From Lysobacter sp. ISL-50 (GTDB lineage: Bacteria > Pseudomonadota > Gammaproteobacteria > Xanthomonadales > Xanthomonadaceae): a stretch of DNA of 64,000 bases. Positions within the stretch are counted from its first letter, which is position 1. Each line of letters starts with the position of its first letter. The notes under the pieces are model-generated. The model was not told the DNA's origin. It saw nothing but the letters and a program-made list of their open reading frames with translations, and did not search any database. Shown here one piece after another: positions 8,381-16,828 of the stretch. The translations under genes were made by a program, and so were the position numbers. The DNA lies in assembly GCF_018612875.1 (NCBI RefSeq), contig NZ_JAGGRI010000025.1, positions 1 to 64,000 on the forward strand, written 5' to 3'.

Positions 8381-9154
8381 TCAGCGCTTGAGCCCGTTGG
8401 CGATGCCCATCAGCTCGTCGCCGATCTGCACCAGCCGGGCGTTGGAGGCGTAGGCGCGCTGATAGATCATCAGGCTGACCATTTCATCGGCGAGCTTGAT
8501 GTTGGACGCTTCGCTGAAGCCCTGCACCAATTGTCCGGCCTTGTCCTCGCCGGGCGTGGCGCGGCTCACCGACAACTGATCGTCGGGCAACTGGTACAAG
8601 CCGTCGCCGAGCGATTCCATGCGCTGCAGATCGGCCGGAATCACCAGGTCGAGCTGGCCGATTTCCACCGGCGTGCGTTCGTTGCGAATGGTCGCCATGA
8701 CTTGGCCGGTCTTGGAAATCTGCACGCCTTCGGCATCGGCCGGCACCGAAATCATCGCCGCCAGCGGCGTGCCGTTGGCCGCGGCCAGATAACCGTCGCT
8801 GCCGATGCGCAAAGTGCCGCCGCGCCACAGCGTGGTCTGGCCGTCGGCGGCGGCCAGTTCCAGGAAGCCTTCGCCCTGGATGGCGATGTCGAGGGTGTTG
8901 CCGGTCGGACGCAGTTCGCCCTGGGTGAACACGTGCAGGGTCGGATTGGCCATCACGCCGGCGGCGACGCGCTGCGCGGCATCGCCCGGCGCCGCGCCGG
9001 CGTTGGCCGGATCGGTGCTGAGCAGTTCCGAGAACGACACCGTGCCGCGCTTGTAGGCGGCGGTGTTGATGTTGGCGACGTTGTTGGCGACGGTTTCCAC
9101 CGCCTTGCCCTGCGCGTCCAGACCGGTCGCGCCGATATAGAAGATTCCGTTCAT
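8381..9154 (-). CDS. flgG: Distal rod protein FlgG
   Basis: 257 residues, normal for FlgG. The N-terminal rod motif (IGATGLDAQGKAVETVANNV, then ANINTAAYKRG) and the C-terminal helix (ASNIKLADEMVSLMIYQRAY) are both clear, with the central domain typical of FlgF/FlgG/FlgE proteins. FlgG builds the distal rod that crosses the P and L rings. It follows flgF by three bases. FlgG and FlgF are paralogues; the assignment uses the longer central domain and the ending, and the two names could in principle be exchanged. Confidence 0.85.
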   Translation of the reverse strand: MNGIFYIGATGLDAQGKAVETVANNVANINTAAYKRGTVSFSELLSTDPANAGAAPGDAAQRVAAGVMANPTLHVFTQGELRPTGNTLDIAIQGEGFLELAAADGQTTLWRGGTLRIGSDGYLAAANGTPLAAMISVPADAEGVQISKTGQVMATIRNERTPVEIGQLDLVIPADLQRMESLGDGLYQLPDDQLSVSRATPGEDKAGQLVQGFSEASNIKLADEMVSLMIYQRAYASNARLVQIGDELMGIANGLKR

Positions 9155-9157
9155 TGC

Positions 9158-9913
9158 TTACATGCCCCCTAAGCGTTGCAGTGCGGTGCCGACCATGTCG
9201 TCGTAGACATGGACGAGTTTTTGTCCGGACTCGATGCGCCGCATCGCTTCCATGATCTGGATCATGTCGTTGCCGACCGAGACGTTTGCCGCCTCGACAT
9301 AGCCTTGCTGCACGCTGCTGGCCAGCGTGCCGGCGGCGCCGGGCCGGTTCTCGCTGCTGCGCGCGTCGTTGGCGGCGGCGAAGTAATTGCTGCCGGCGCG
9401 GGTGAGCTTGCTCAGGTCTTCGAACTCGACCAGGCGCACCGCGCTGACCGGATTGCCGGCATCGACCACGGTGCCGTCGCGCTCCAGCTTCCAGTTCTCG
9501 CCCGAGACGACCACGTCGCCGCCGCCGGCCGCTTGCAGGCGCCAGCCTTGCGCGGTGAGCAGACGGCCGTCGGCGTCGCGGTGCAGCGAGGCGGTGCGCG
9601 CGTACACCGAGCCCTGATCGGTCGCCAGCTGCAGAAAGCCCGGCCCGGTGACGCTGAGGTCGTAGGGATTGCCGGTGTGCTGCAGCTTGCCGGCGGAGAA
9701 ATCGGTCGCGCGGCTCATCGCCTGGGCGGCGGCGGGCGTTTGCGTGGCCTGTTCCAGCAACTGCTGCGCCGCTTCGGCGCCGAGCACGCTCTGGAACGCG
9801 ACCTGGCGCTTGTAGCCGGGCGTGGCGACGTTGGAGATGTTGTTGGCACTGACCTCCACGCGCTGGGATTCGCGCGAGATCAACTGGGTCGCCACGAGCA
9901 TCAGGTTATCCAT
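9158..9913 (-). CDS. flgF: Proximal rod protein FlgF
   Basis: 251 residues. The N-terminal motif MDNLMLVATQLISRESQRVE followed by ANNISNVATPGYKRQ and a C-terminal rod helix (VGNDMIQIMEAMRRIESGQK) mark a rod protein of the FlgF/FlgG group. The central part (about 80-190) carries the ring-contacting domain, with LSVTGPGFLQLATDQGSVY as the usual FlgF/G signature. The gene comes 13 bases after flhA. No signal peptide; it should leave through the FlhA/FlhB gate. Confidence 0.85.
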   Translation of the reverse strand: MDNLMLVATQLISRESQRVEVSANNISNVATPGYKRQVAFQSVLGAEAAQQLLEQATQTPAAAQAMSRATDFSAGKLQHTGNPYDLSVTGPGFLQLATDQGSVYARTASLHRDADGRLLTAQGWRLQAAGGGDVVVSGENWKLERDGTVVDAGNPVSAVRLVEFEDLSKLTRAGSNYFAAANDARSSENRPGAAGTLASSVQQGYVEAANVSVGNDMIQIMEAMRRIESGQKLVHVYDDMVGTALQRLGGM

Positions 9914-9926
9914 GCATTGCGTCCTT

Positions 9927-12035
9927 TCAGGAACTGGCGGCGAAGGGTTTGAAAACGTTCGCGGTCGCGGCGGTTTCGACCGCCGGCAGATCGGCGCTGA
10001 CGGTGCCGAACGAAGTCAGGCTGATCGAATGCGGAATCTCGTTCATCGACAGCACCGACAGGCGCGGCGCGACGCGGCGGGTGAACAGGCGCAGCGCGCG
10101 GCGAATCTCCGGACGGCACAGCAGCGCCGGCGACAGGTTCTTGCGCATCATCGATTCGTTGAGCTTGATCAGGCGGCCGAGGAAGCTCTCGGCCATGCGC
10201 GGATCGAGGACGAAGCTGTTGCTGGCGTCCTGCGCTTCGAGCAGGTTCTGCAGCATGCGGTTCTCGACCGCCGGGTCCAGGGTCAGCACCGACAGCGCCT
10301 CCTTGTCGCCCTGGATGGCGCGGCAGATGCTGTGGCCGAGGCGGCGGCGGATCACTTCCACCAGCTTGGCCGGATCTTTCTCGTGGCGGCCGCTGTCGGC
10401 CAGCACTTCCACGATCAGGTCGATGTTGCGGATCGACACGTTTTCTTCCAGCAGGCCCTGCAGCACGTGCTGCACGTCGCTGATCGCCAGCACGTTGGGC
10501 ACCAGTTCCTCGACCAGCCCCGGCTGGCGCGTGCGCACGCCCTCGAGCAGGGTCATCACTTCCGAGCGCAACAGCAGCATGGCGATGTTGGCCTTGACCA
10601 CTTCGATCGCATGGGTGACCAGCACCGTCACCGAATCGACCGGCGTATAGCCCAACTGCCGCGCCTGCGCGCCGAGTTCGTTGTCGATCCACACCGCCGG
10701 CAGGCCGAAAGCCGGGTCCTTGGTGGCGATGCCGGCGAGCTTGCCGGCCTTGTCGGAGGCGTGGATCGCCAGGGTCATGTCGGCGTGGATGGTGGCCTCG
10801 GCGAAGCGATCGCCGAACAGATAGATGCGGTAGTCGTTGGCGCCGGACATGGGCTCGTCGCGGAACACCACCGCCGGCACCATCACGCCCATGTCCTTGG
10901 AGTAATGCTTGCGGAACGAGGCGATGCGATCGGTCAGCACGCTCTGCATCGGCAGCCACGCCGCCGCCAGCGCCGGGCCGAACGCGATCTCGATCGGCGG
11001 CACCGCGGTCGCCGCGGCGGCATCGGTCTTGTCCTGCGTTTCTTCAGTCAGCGCCGGCAATTCGCGTTTCTGCCGGCGGATGATCAGGAAGATCACCGCC
11101 GCCAGCGCCGCCAGGATCAGCAGCGGCCACTTCGGCATGCCCGGCAGGGTCAGCAGGCCCATCAGCGCCAGCACCACCATCAGCTGGATCTTGGGGAAGC
11201 GCACCATCTGCCGCACGACTTCGGCGCTGAGCTCGTTGTCCGAGGCCGAACGCGTCACGATGATGCCGGTGGCGACCGAGATCACCAGCGCCGGCACCTG
11301 GGTGACGATGCCGTCGCCGATGGTCAGCAGGGTGAAGGTGCGCAGCGCGTCGTGCCAGGCCATGCCCATCTGCGCCACGCCGACCGCCCAGCCGCCGAGG
11401 ATGTCGATCAGCAGGATCACGATGCCGGCGATCGCGTCGCCCTTGACGAACTTGCTCGCGCCGTCCATCGAGCCGTAGAAGCCGGCTTCCTTTTCCAGTT
11501 CCTTGCGCCGGCGCTTGGCTTCTTCCTGATCGATCAGACCCATGTTGAGGTCGGCGTCGATGCTCATCTGCTGGCCGGGCATGGCGTCGAGCACGAAGCG
11601 CGCGGCCACTTCCGACACGCGCTGGGCGCCGGCGGTGACCACCACGTACTGCACGACGATCAGGATGAAGAACACGATCAGGCCGATGACGAAATTGCCC
11701 TGTACCACGAACTCGCCGATCGAGCGGATCACGTTGCCGGCCTCGGCGCCGGACATGATCAGGCGGGTCGCGGCGATGTTGAGCGCGAGCCGGAACAAGG
11801 TCGCGATCAGCAACAACGACGGGAAGGTCGAGAAATCCACCGGCCGGGCGACGTAGAACGTCATCAGCAGGATCGACAGGGCGAAGGCGAAGTTGACCAG
11901 GATCAGCAGGTCCAGCAGCGCCGGCGGAATCGGGATGAACAGGATCAGCAGGATGCCGAGCACCGCGCCGACCAGGGCCAGGTCGGCGTGCTTGCCCAGG
12001 CGCGAGAACCAGCTCTTGGACACGATCGCGTTCAT
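9927..12035 (-). CDS. flhA: Export gate protein FlhA
   Basis: 702 residues, full length. FlhA is the nonameric gate that uses proton motive force and binds substrate-chaperone complexes. The N-terminal half (about 20-330) has the family's eight predicted membrane helices, with the conserved cytoplasmic loop containing VLDAMPGQQMSIDADLNMG and EEAKRRRKELEKEAGFYGSM (residues about 150-205). The C-terminal cytoplasmic domain follows, with ARLRQLGYTPVDSV-like text and EVLADSGRHEKDPAKLVEVI. Nothing is missing. It overlaps flhB (ATGA) upstream and precedes flgF. Confidence 0.97.
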   Translation of the reverse strand: MNAIVSKSWFSRLGKHADLALVGAVLGILLILFIPIPPALLDLLILVNFAFALSILLMTFYVARPVDFSTFPSLLLIATLFRLALNIAATRLIMSGAEAGNVIRSIGEFVVQGNFVIGLIVFFILIVVQYVVVTAGAQRVSEVAARFVLDAMPGQQMSIDADLNMGLIDQEEAKRRRKELEKEAGFYGSMDGASKFVKGDAIAGIVILLIDILGGWAVGVAQMGMAWHDALRTFTLLTIGDGIVTQVPALVISVATGIIVTRSASDNELSAEVVRQMVRFPKIQLMVVLALMGLLTLPGMPKWPLLILAALAAVIFLIIRRQKRELPALTEETQDKTDAAAATAVPPIEIAFGPALAAAWLPMQSVLTDRIASFRKHYSKDMGVMVPAVVFRDEPMSGANDYRIYLFGDRFAEATIHADMTLAIHASDKAGKLAGIATKDPAFGLPAVWIDNELGAQARQLGYTPVDSVTVLVTHAIEVVKANIAMLLLRSEVMTLLEGVRTRQPGLVEELVPNVLAISDVQHVLQGLLEENVSIRNIDLIVEVLADSGRHEKDPAKLVEVIRRRLGHSICRAIQGDKEALSVLTLDPAVENRMLQNLLEAQDASNSFVLDPRMAESFLGRLIKLNESMMRKNLSPALLCRPEIRRALRLFTRRVAPRLSVLSMNEIPHSISLTSFGTVSADLPAVETAATANVFKPFAASS

Positions 12036-13102
12036 GCCGCCGCCTGTGCGCCGCGGCCGCGCAGGCGCAGGTAGATCGCGGCGATGTCGCGGTACAGCGT
12101 TTCGGGCACTTCGCGCTCGATCGGCACCTTATGGAACAGCTGCCGCGCCAGCAGGCGCGATTCGATCACCGGCACGCCGTAGACGAAGGCCAGCTTGCGC
12201 AGGCGCAGGGCGAATTCGCCGGAACCTTTCGCCACGATGGTCGGAGCAAGCATCTTCTTGGACTCGTATTTCAACGCGATCGCGTAATGCGTGGGGTTGG
12301 TGACCAGGACGTCGGCGCCGCGGACGTTGCGCATGCTCTGCGCGCGCTGCAGCAGTTCGCGCTGCAGCTGCTTGCGCCGCTGCTTGATCCGCGGATCGCC
12401 TTCGCGCTGCTTGATTTCCTGTTTCTGCTCGTGCTTGCTCATGCGCATGCGCCGGGCGAACATGCGCCGCACCAGGATCTGGTCGATCGCGGCGAAGACC
12501 GCGGCGGCCAGCAGGAAGAACATCAGCAGCTTCATGCCCAGCGACGACAGCGACAGGGCGATGCCGGGCGCGCCGCGGCCGGCGTGGGTGAGGGTGCGCG
12601 CGACCTGGTAGATCAACAGCAGGCAGATGCCGCTGTACACCGCCATCTTGAAGCAGGCCTTGGCCGCTTCGATCAGGGTCTGCAGCGAGAACACCCGCTT
12701 GAGGCCCTGCATCGGATTGATCTTGGAAAAGTCCGGCTTCATCGCCGCCGGCGCGAACAGCACGCCGGTCTGGGCCAGCGTCGCCAGCAGCGCGCCGAGC
12801 AGGACCACGCCGATCAGCGGCGCGATCACATCGACGGTTTCCACCACCAGCCGCTGCAGCCATTGCAGCAGCGCCTGGCCGCCGCCGTTGATCGCCGCCG
12901 ATTCGCTCAGCGCGCGTTCGCTCAAGGCGCCCAGGCGCGCGAACATTACGTCGCCGCGCGCGTAGATATAGCCGCCGGCGCAGGCCAGGCTGACCACCAT
13001 GCCCAGTTCCTGGCTCTTGGCGATGATGCCTTTCTTGCGCGCCTGTTCGAGCTTGTACGGTGTCGCCTGCTCGGACTTGTTGAGATCGGTGTCGCCGCTC
13101 AT
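12032..13102 (-). CDS. flhB: Export switch protein FlhB
   Basis: 356 residues from the ATG at 13102, which overlaps the fliR stop; the frame is open further upstream but there runs over fliR. Four membrane helices fill about 30-215, followed by the cytoplasmic autocleavage domain. The self-cleavage motif NPTH is intact at residues 269-272, so the protein should be able to switch export specificity. Its conservation is notable because the hook and filament substrates that the switch normally separates are not encoded nearby. Normal length. Confidence 0.96.
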   Translation of the reverse strand: MSGDTDLNKSEQATPYKLEQARKKGIIAKSQELGMVVSLACAGGYIYARGDVMFARLGALSERALSESAAINGGGQALLQWLQRLVVETVDVIAPLIGVVLLGALLATLAQTGVLFAPAAMKPDFSKINPMQGLKRVFSLQTLIEAAKACFKMAVYSGICLLLIYQVARTLTHAGRGAPGIALSLSSLGMKLLMFFLLAAAVFAAIDQILVRRMFARRMRMSKHEQKQEIKQREGDPRIKQRRKQLQRELLQRAQSMRNVRGADVLVTNPTHYAIALKYESKKMLAPTIVAKGSGEFALRLRKLAFVYGVPVIESRLLARQLFHKVPIEREVPETLYRDIAAIYLRLRGRGAQAAA

Positions 13103-13857
13103 GGCACGCTCCCCGAACTCACGCTCACCGAGGTCATGAAATCCAGCGAGTAGCGGATCAGCCGCAGCGCCACCGGCGCCAGCAGCCCCGCCGACAGCGT
13201 CAGCATCACCAGGGTGGCGATGGTCTTGACCTGCAGGCCCAGCATCAACGCGTTCATCTGCGGCAACGCGCGCGACAGCAAGGCGATGGTCAGATCGATC
13301 AGGAACAAGGTCACCGTTACCGCCGCGATCGCGCCGAAGCCGGTGCTGATCACCAGACTCAGATAGCCGATCAGCGCCTGCGGGCTGCCGGCCAGCATCG
13401 GCAGGCCGATCGGCATCGCGTGGGCGCTGGCGGCGAGCACGCGCACCAGTTCCAGATGGCCGTTGTTGGCGAAGAAGATCACCGCCGCGGCCATGACGAA
13501 GATGGTGCCGAACAGCGGCGACTGCGCGCGCGTGCCCGGGTCGATCACCATCGCCAGGCCGTAGCCGGCCTGCACGTCGAGCACGCGTCCGGCGAACGAC
13601 AGCGCCGCGAACGCCAGTTGCAGCGCCAGCGCGAAGGTCAGCCCGATCAGCACTTCCGACAAGGCCGAGACCACGAACGCGCCTTCGGTGGCCGGCAATT
13701 GCATCGGCAGCACCGGCGCGAGCAGCGCCGACAGCGCCAGCACCAGGCACACGCGCACGCGCTGTGGCACCCGGATCAGCGAAAACGGCGGCGACAGCAC
13801 GAATACCGGGCCCAGGCGCAGGGACAGCAGCGCGATCGCGGTGACGTAGGCGTTCAT
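13099..13857 (-). CDS. fliR: Export gate protein FliR
   Basis: 252 residues, very hydrophobic, with about six membrane segments. FliR, FliP and FliQ form the helical gate through which rod subunits pass. Typical family text includes RLGPVFVLSPPFSLIRVPQR near the N-terminus and LPQMNALMLGLQVKTIATLV near residues 195-220. It sits four bases after fliQ and overlaps flhB by four. Length is normal. Confidence 0.94.
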   Translation of the reverse strand: MNAYVTAIALLSLRLGPVFVLSPPFSLIRVPQRVRVCLVLALSALLAPVLPMQLPATEGAFVVSALSEVLIGLTFALALQLAFAALSFAGRVLDVQAGYGLAMVIDPGTRAQSPLFGTIFVMAAAVIFFANNGHLELVRVLAASAHAMPIGLPMLAGSPQALIGYLSLVISTGFGAIAAVTVTLFLIDLTIALLSRALPQMNALMLGLQVKTIATLVMLTLSAGLLAPVALRLIRYSLDFMTSVSVSSGSVP

Positions 13858-13861
13858 GCCA

Positions 13862-14128
13862 TCACCCCAGGTTCGCGATGCTCTTGAACAACTCGGTCGC
13901 GAACCCGGTCAGCCGGCCGAGCATCCACGAGCCCAGCACGACGATGATCAGCACCGCCATGCCGAGCTTGGGCACGTAGCTCAGGCTCATTTCCTGCAAC
14001 TGGGTGACCACTTGCAGGATGCTGATCAACACGCCGATCACCAGCGTGGCGATCAGGATCGGCGAAGCGATCAGGAAGCTGTTCCAGAACAGCTGCTCCA
14101 TGAGCTGCAGCGCTTGGTCGGCCGACAT
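13862..14128 (-). CDS. fliQ: Export gate protein FliQ
   Basis: 88 residues from the ATG at 14128 (MSADQALQLMEQLFWNSFLI); a longer in-frame reading back to 14185 would overlap the preceding gene and add a non-conserved basic stretch, so the shorter start is chosen. Two membrane hairpin helices (about 15-42 and 52-75) with the conserved ISILQVVTQLQEMSLSYVPK between them mark FliQ, a small subunit of the FliPQR gate. No fliP gene precedes it; its place is taken by a TPR gene 31 bases upstream. Confidence 0.95.
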   Translation of the reverse strand: MSADQALQLMEQLFWNSFLIASPILIATLVIGVLISILQVVTQLQEMSLSYVPKLGMAVLIIVVLGSWMLGRLTGFATELFKSIANLG

Positions 14129-14159
14129 GAGTAGGGTCTCGGTGGCGCGGCGCGCGGGC

Positions 14160-15299
14160 TCAGCCGCGCGTGCCGTGCGAGGCACGGCGGGCGATCAGCT
14201 GGGCGATGCTCGGGCCGTTTTCGCCGAGCGGACGCTGCACCATGTCCTGGTACAAAGCAGCGCCTTGTTCGTTCTGGCCGGCCTTGGCCAACAGCAGGCT
14301 GCGGGCGTAAGTCGCCGACAGGCAGTTCGGGTCCAGGCGCAGCGCCGCTTCGGCGCGATGCCGGGCGTCGTCGTCGTGGCCTTCGTACACGTCCACCACC
14401 GCCAGCGCGCCGGTGGCCTCCGCGAAGCCGCGGTCGGCCTGCAGGCTGCGTTCGAAACGCTCGCGCGCCTCGGGCAGCTTGCCGCCCATCAGATACGCCC
14501 AACCGGCCGAGAGCCAGGAACCGGCGTGGCTGCGCAGCAAGGTGGCGGCGCGATCCAGGCGCGGTGCGGCGTTGGCGAAATCGTGCTGCGACAGATAGGC
14601 CAGGCCCTGGCCCAACTGCGCGCGGCCGCTGGCCGGATCGGTTTCCAGCGCTTGTTCGAAGCGTTGCTGAGCGCGGCCGATGTCGTCGTCTTGCAGCGCG
14701 AGCAAACCCTGCACGGTGAGTCCGCCGACCGAGTCGGGGGCGCGCGCGGCGTAGCGCTGCGCGCGCTCGAATTGATCGGCATCGAACAAGGCCGTCGCCA
14801 GCAGGCCGCAGATCTGTTCGCCGGCGACCGGATGATCGGCGTGCTGCTCGCCCAGGGCGATGACCGCATCGAGGTCGCCCTGGTGATACAGGCACAGCAT
14901 CTTCAGGCGGATCGACTCGGCGACTTCGGCCAGCACTTGTTCGCTCAGCAGCGGCAAGGCTTCGGCGTAGCGCTCCTGCATCGCGATGGCGTAGGCGAGG
15001 TTGAAGCGCAGGTGGACGTCGTCGTGTTCGGCCAGCAGGCCGGCGAACACGTGCTCGGCGGCGTCGAAGCGGCTTTGCGACATCGCCGACAGGCCGGCCA
15101 GATTGCGCAGCGCGGGCGTGAGTTCGGCCTGCTGCGCGTAGCGCGCCAGCAAGGCTTCGCAGTCGTCGAAGTGGTGGGCGTCGAACGCCGCCGATGCCGT
15201 GTCGGCGATCAGGCTGAGGTTGTCCGGGTCGGCCTGAAGAAACTGTTGCAGACGCTGATGCCGCGCCGCGAGGGTCGTGAAGTGACTGGCTGCGTTCAT
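14160..15299 (-). CDS. TPR protein at the head of the flagellar-type operon
   Basis: 379 residues composed of about nine tetratricopeptide-like helix pairs (for example residues 150-180 and 205-330, with repeated patterns such as AQQRFEQALETDPASGRAQL). No signal peptide or membrane segment, so cytoplasmic. TPR folds bind other proteins; small TPR chaperones are common in injectisome systems but are about 160 residues, so this is longer than those. It is the first gene of the run and lies where fliP would be expected. A role as chaperone, scaffold or adaptor for the export apparatus is inference from context. The start at 15299 is the first ATG after the AT-rich leader. Confidence 0.8.
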   Translation of the reverse strand: MNAASHFTTLAARHQRLQQFLQADPDNLSLIADTASAAFDAHHFDDCEALLARYAQQAELTPALRNLAGLSAMSQSRFDAAEHVFAGLLAEHDDVHLRFNLAYAIAMQERYAEALPLLSEQVLAEVAESIRLKMLCLYHQGDLDAVIALGEQHADHPVAGEQICGLLATALFDADQFERAQRYAARAPDSVGGLTVQGLLALQDDDIGRAQQRFEQALETDPASGRAQLGQGLAYLSQHDFANAAPRLDRAATLLRSHAGSWLSAGWAYLMGGKLPEARERFERSLQADRGFAEATGALAVVDVYEGHDDDARHRAEAALRLDPNCLSATYARSLLLAKAGQNEQGAALYQDMVQRPLGENGPSIAQLIARRASHGTRG

Positions 15300-15765
15300 T
15301 GCTTAGTGCGTCCCTGTACTAAATTTCACAATCATGAACAAAAGGTTAAGTCGCAACGTCTTGACGCTATCGTAACTTTTTGGATCGAGAGAGTGTGATT
15401 CATCTCTGATTTCCATTGGTCGTAGTTCTCAGTTGTTCCCGTTTTGTATCAATACGTTGCAGCCGCGATCCCCCATGGCTGCCGCGCAGTCGTTTATTTG
15501 CCGTTCACTTAAGGCCTAAACCCAGCGCCCCGATCCGGGGAGAAGCTGGGAAGGAGCTTTGTGCCCAATCTGCGCAGAATCTGTGCAGGCGGCGGCAGGT
15601 GGCCGGCGACCCAGTACTCGGGAAAGCGAGGCGGACCGGCTCATCGTTCGTGCCGATCGCCGGATTGCCCTCCCGGACCGGCCGCCCCGGTTTCACCGAG
15701 ATGGCCACGCTCCCCGGCGCGGGTCAGCCCTTATGCCTGAGCCATATGACAGCCGGCCGCGGCGG
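15300..15765. other. Intergenic leader upstream of the flagellar-type operon
   Basis: 466 bases without a convincing gene. The part next to the TPR gene (15300-15500) is clearly more AT-rich than the genome average and should hold the operon promoter on the minus strand. I could not find a good sigma-54 (GG-N10-GC) or sigma-28 box, and several weak sigma-70-like choices compete. The remainder (15500-15740) is GC-rich and could fold strongly, but matches no riboswitch or small RNA that I recognise. Confidence 0.5.
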
Positions 15766-16005
15766 TCACGCGCCGCCGCGCCGGTGGCGGTCGCGCTGCA
15801 TCTGCCGATGATGGGATTCGGCGCAGGCCGGGCCGCAGTACAGGCGGGCGGGTTCGCCGTCGAACGGTTCCAGGCAGTGCTGGTTGAGGCAGTAGCCGGC
15901 CGCCGCCGGCCGCGCGGTCGCCTCGGCCATCAGCTTGCGGGCCTGCAGGGATTGGGCGAGGTTGATTTCCTCGAAGTACTGGGCTTGGTCGATCAGATCG
16001 CTCAT
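15766..16005 (-). CDS. Small zinc-ribbon protein, TraR/DksA-like
   Basis: 79 residues from the ATG at 16005. The N-terminal half is helical (MSDLIDQAQYFEEINLAQSL) and the C-terminal half has four cysteines in two pairs (CLNQHC near 39-44 and CGPAC near 57-61), the layout of the C4 zinc finger of phage and plasmid TraR-type DksA homologues. Such proteins bind RNA polymerase in the secondary channel. No phage or conjugation gene is nearby, so it could be a relic of a mobile element or a resident regulator. A longer reading upstream to 16140 adds an arginine-rich, non-conserved stretch. Confidence 0.65.
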   Translation of the reverse strand: MSDLIDQAQYFEEINLAQSLQARKLMAEATARPAAAGYCLNQHCLEPFDGEPARLYCGPACAESHHRQMQRDRHRRGGA

Positions 16006-16251
16006 GGCGCGGGCCGCATCCTGGGTGGTCGCATCGGTGAAGGCGGCGCCACGCCGCCGCGTCGCGCCTGCCGTGAAGCAGGAGCACAGCGTTCCATCGC
16101 CTCGTCGCACAGGACGAAACTGATCGCCAGCACAACGCAAATCGCACCGGCGCTGAATCGCCGGCGCGATGCCGGCGTGCGTCGCAGGATCTGATTTGCG
16201 AGTTGGTTACGCTGCACGTGTCGATCCTTGCCGGAGCGATCGGAGGCCACG

Positions 16252-16560
16252 ATGAGCACGGACACCCGTTCCACCCAGAACGCGCAGCTGCGCCGGGCGA
16301 TGCAGGCCTTGCACGCCGCCACCTGGTTCGCGTTGTGCGAAGGCGATCGCTACACCGCGCAGGGCCGCAAGGCCGTCGCCAATTCGTTCTACAACCTGCT
16401 GCCGATGCTGGCCGACGTGCGCAAGGCGATCATCGCCGAGCCCGAGCCCGAGCCCGAGCCGGCGGAAGCAGCGGCGCAACCGCCGGCGGCGAATCCGCGC
16501 GCGGCGGGGATGCTGCATCTGGTGACGGCGCCGGCGAGCGAGACGCCGGCGCCGGAATAA
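16252..16560 (+). CDS. Small hypothetical protein, Ala/Pro/Glu-rich tail
   Basis: 102 residues. The ATG at 16252 follows a good ribosome site (CGGAGG, six bases upstream); an earlier ATG at 16228 does not have one. Residues 8-60 form a compact helical region (AQLRRAMQALHAATWFALCE and NSFYNLLPMLADVRKAIIAE), followed by an acidic Glu-Pro repeat and an Ala/Pro-rich tail. No signal peptide. Similar small proteins with a helical core of this type are common in xanthomonads, but I do not recognise a family with certainty. Confidence 0.6.
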   Translation: MSTDTRSTQNAQLRRAMQALHAATWFALCEGDRYTAQGRKAVANSFYNLLPMLADVRKAIIAEPEPEPEPAEAAAQPPAANPRAAGMLHLVTAPASETPAPE

Positions 16561-16738
16561 GACTGCGTCCAACGCCGGTGACGCAGCGCGCATGCGCGTC
16601 GGTGGGTCGCGCGGCATGTGTTCGCGTGTCGCGCATGCATGTGCGGCGTGTTCGTGCGTGCGTGAGTGCTGCGTCCGGTGCGTTGCCGATTTACTCCGCT
16701 GAACGCGGCCTCGAATTGAATACGCATGCCGGAGCGGA

Positions 16739-16828
16739 TCAGGTGCGGTTTGCCGGCGTGCCCAGCATCGCCAGCGACAACGCGACGGCAAGCGCGCAAG
16801 CGGCGGCATGGCGATGAAATCCGGTCAT
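16739..16828 (-). pseudogene. Signal-peptide-like fragment after dgoA
   Basis: A 29-codon frame whose ATG overlaps the dgoA stop (ATGA). It reads MTGFHRHAAACALAVALSLA and then reaches a stop nine residues later. This is a good export signal with nothing after it. It looks like the start of a lost or truncated exported protein at the end of the sugar-acid operon, for example a lactonase or another periplasmic enzyme, but nothing downstream (16561-16738) gives a recognisable continuation in any frame. A real tiny protein is possible but less likely. Confidence 0.35.

Noticed and set aside
12032-13750. Long version of flhB
   Set aside because: Codons upstream of 13102 overlap fliR in a different frame. 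MSGDTDLNKSEQATPYKLEQ at 13102 matches the usual FlhB N-terminus.
15300-15460. Sigma-54 or sigma-28 promoter for the flagellar-type operon
   Set aside because: No GG-N10-GC pair and no TAAA-N15-GCCGATAA-like site was found on the minus strand in the leader.
15505-15708. Minus-strand 67-codon open frame in the operon leader
   Set aside because: No ribosome site, unusual composition and no family resemblance. Probably chance in GC-rich DNA.
15480-15720. Possible riboswitch or small RNA
   Set aside because: The region can fold, and a GCCTAAACC string recalls part of the cyclic di-GMP-I riboswitch, but the other conserved blocks of that element are missing. 6S RNA, SRP RNA, tmRNA and RNase P signatures are also absent.
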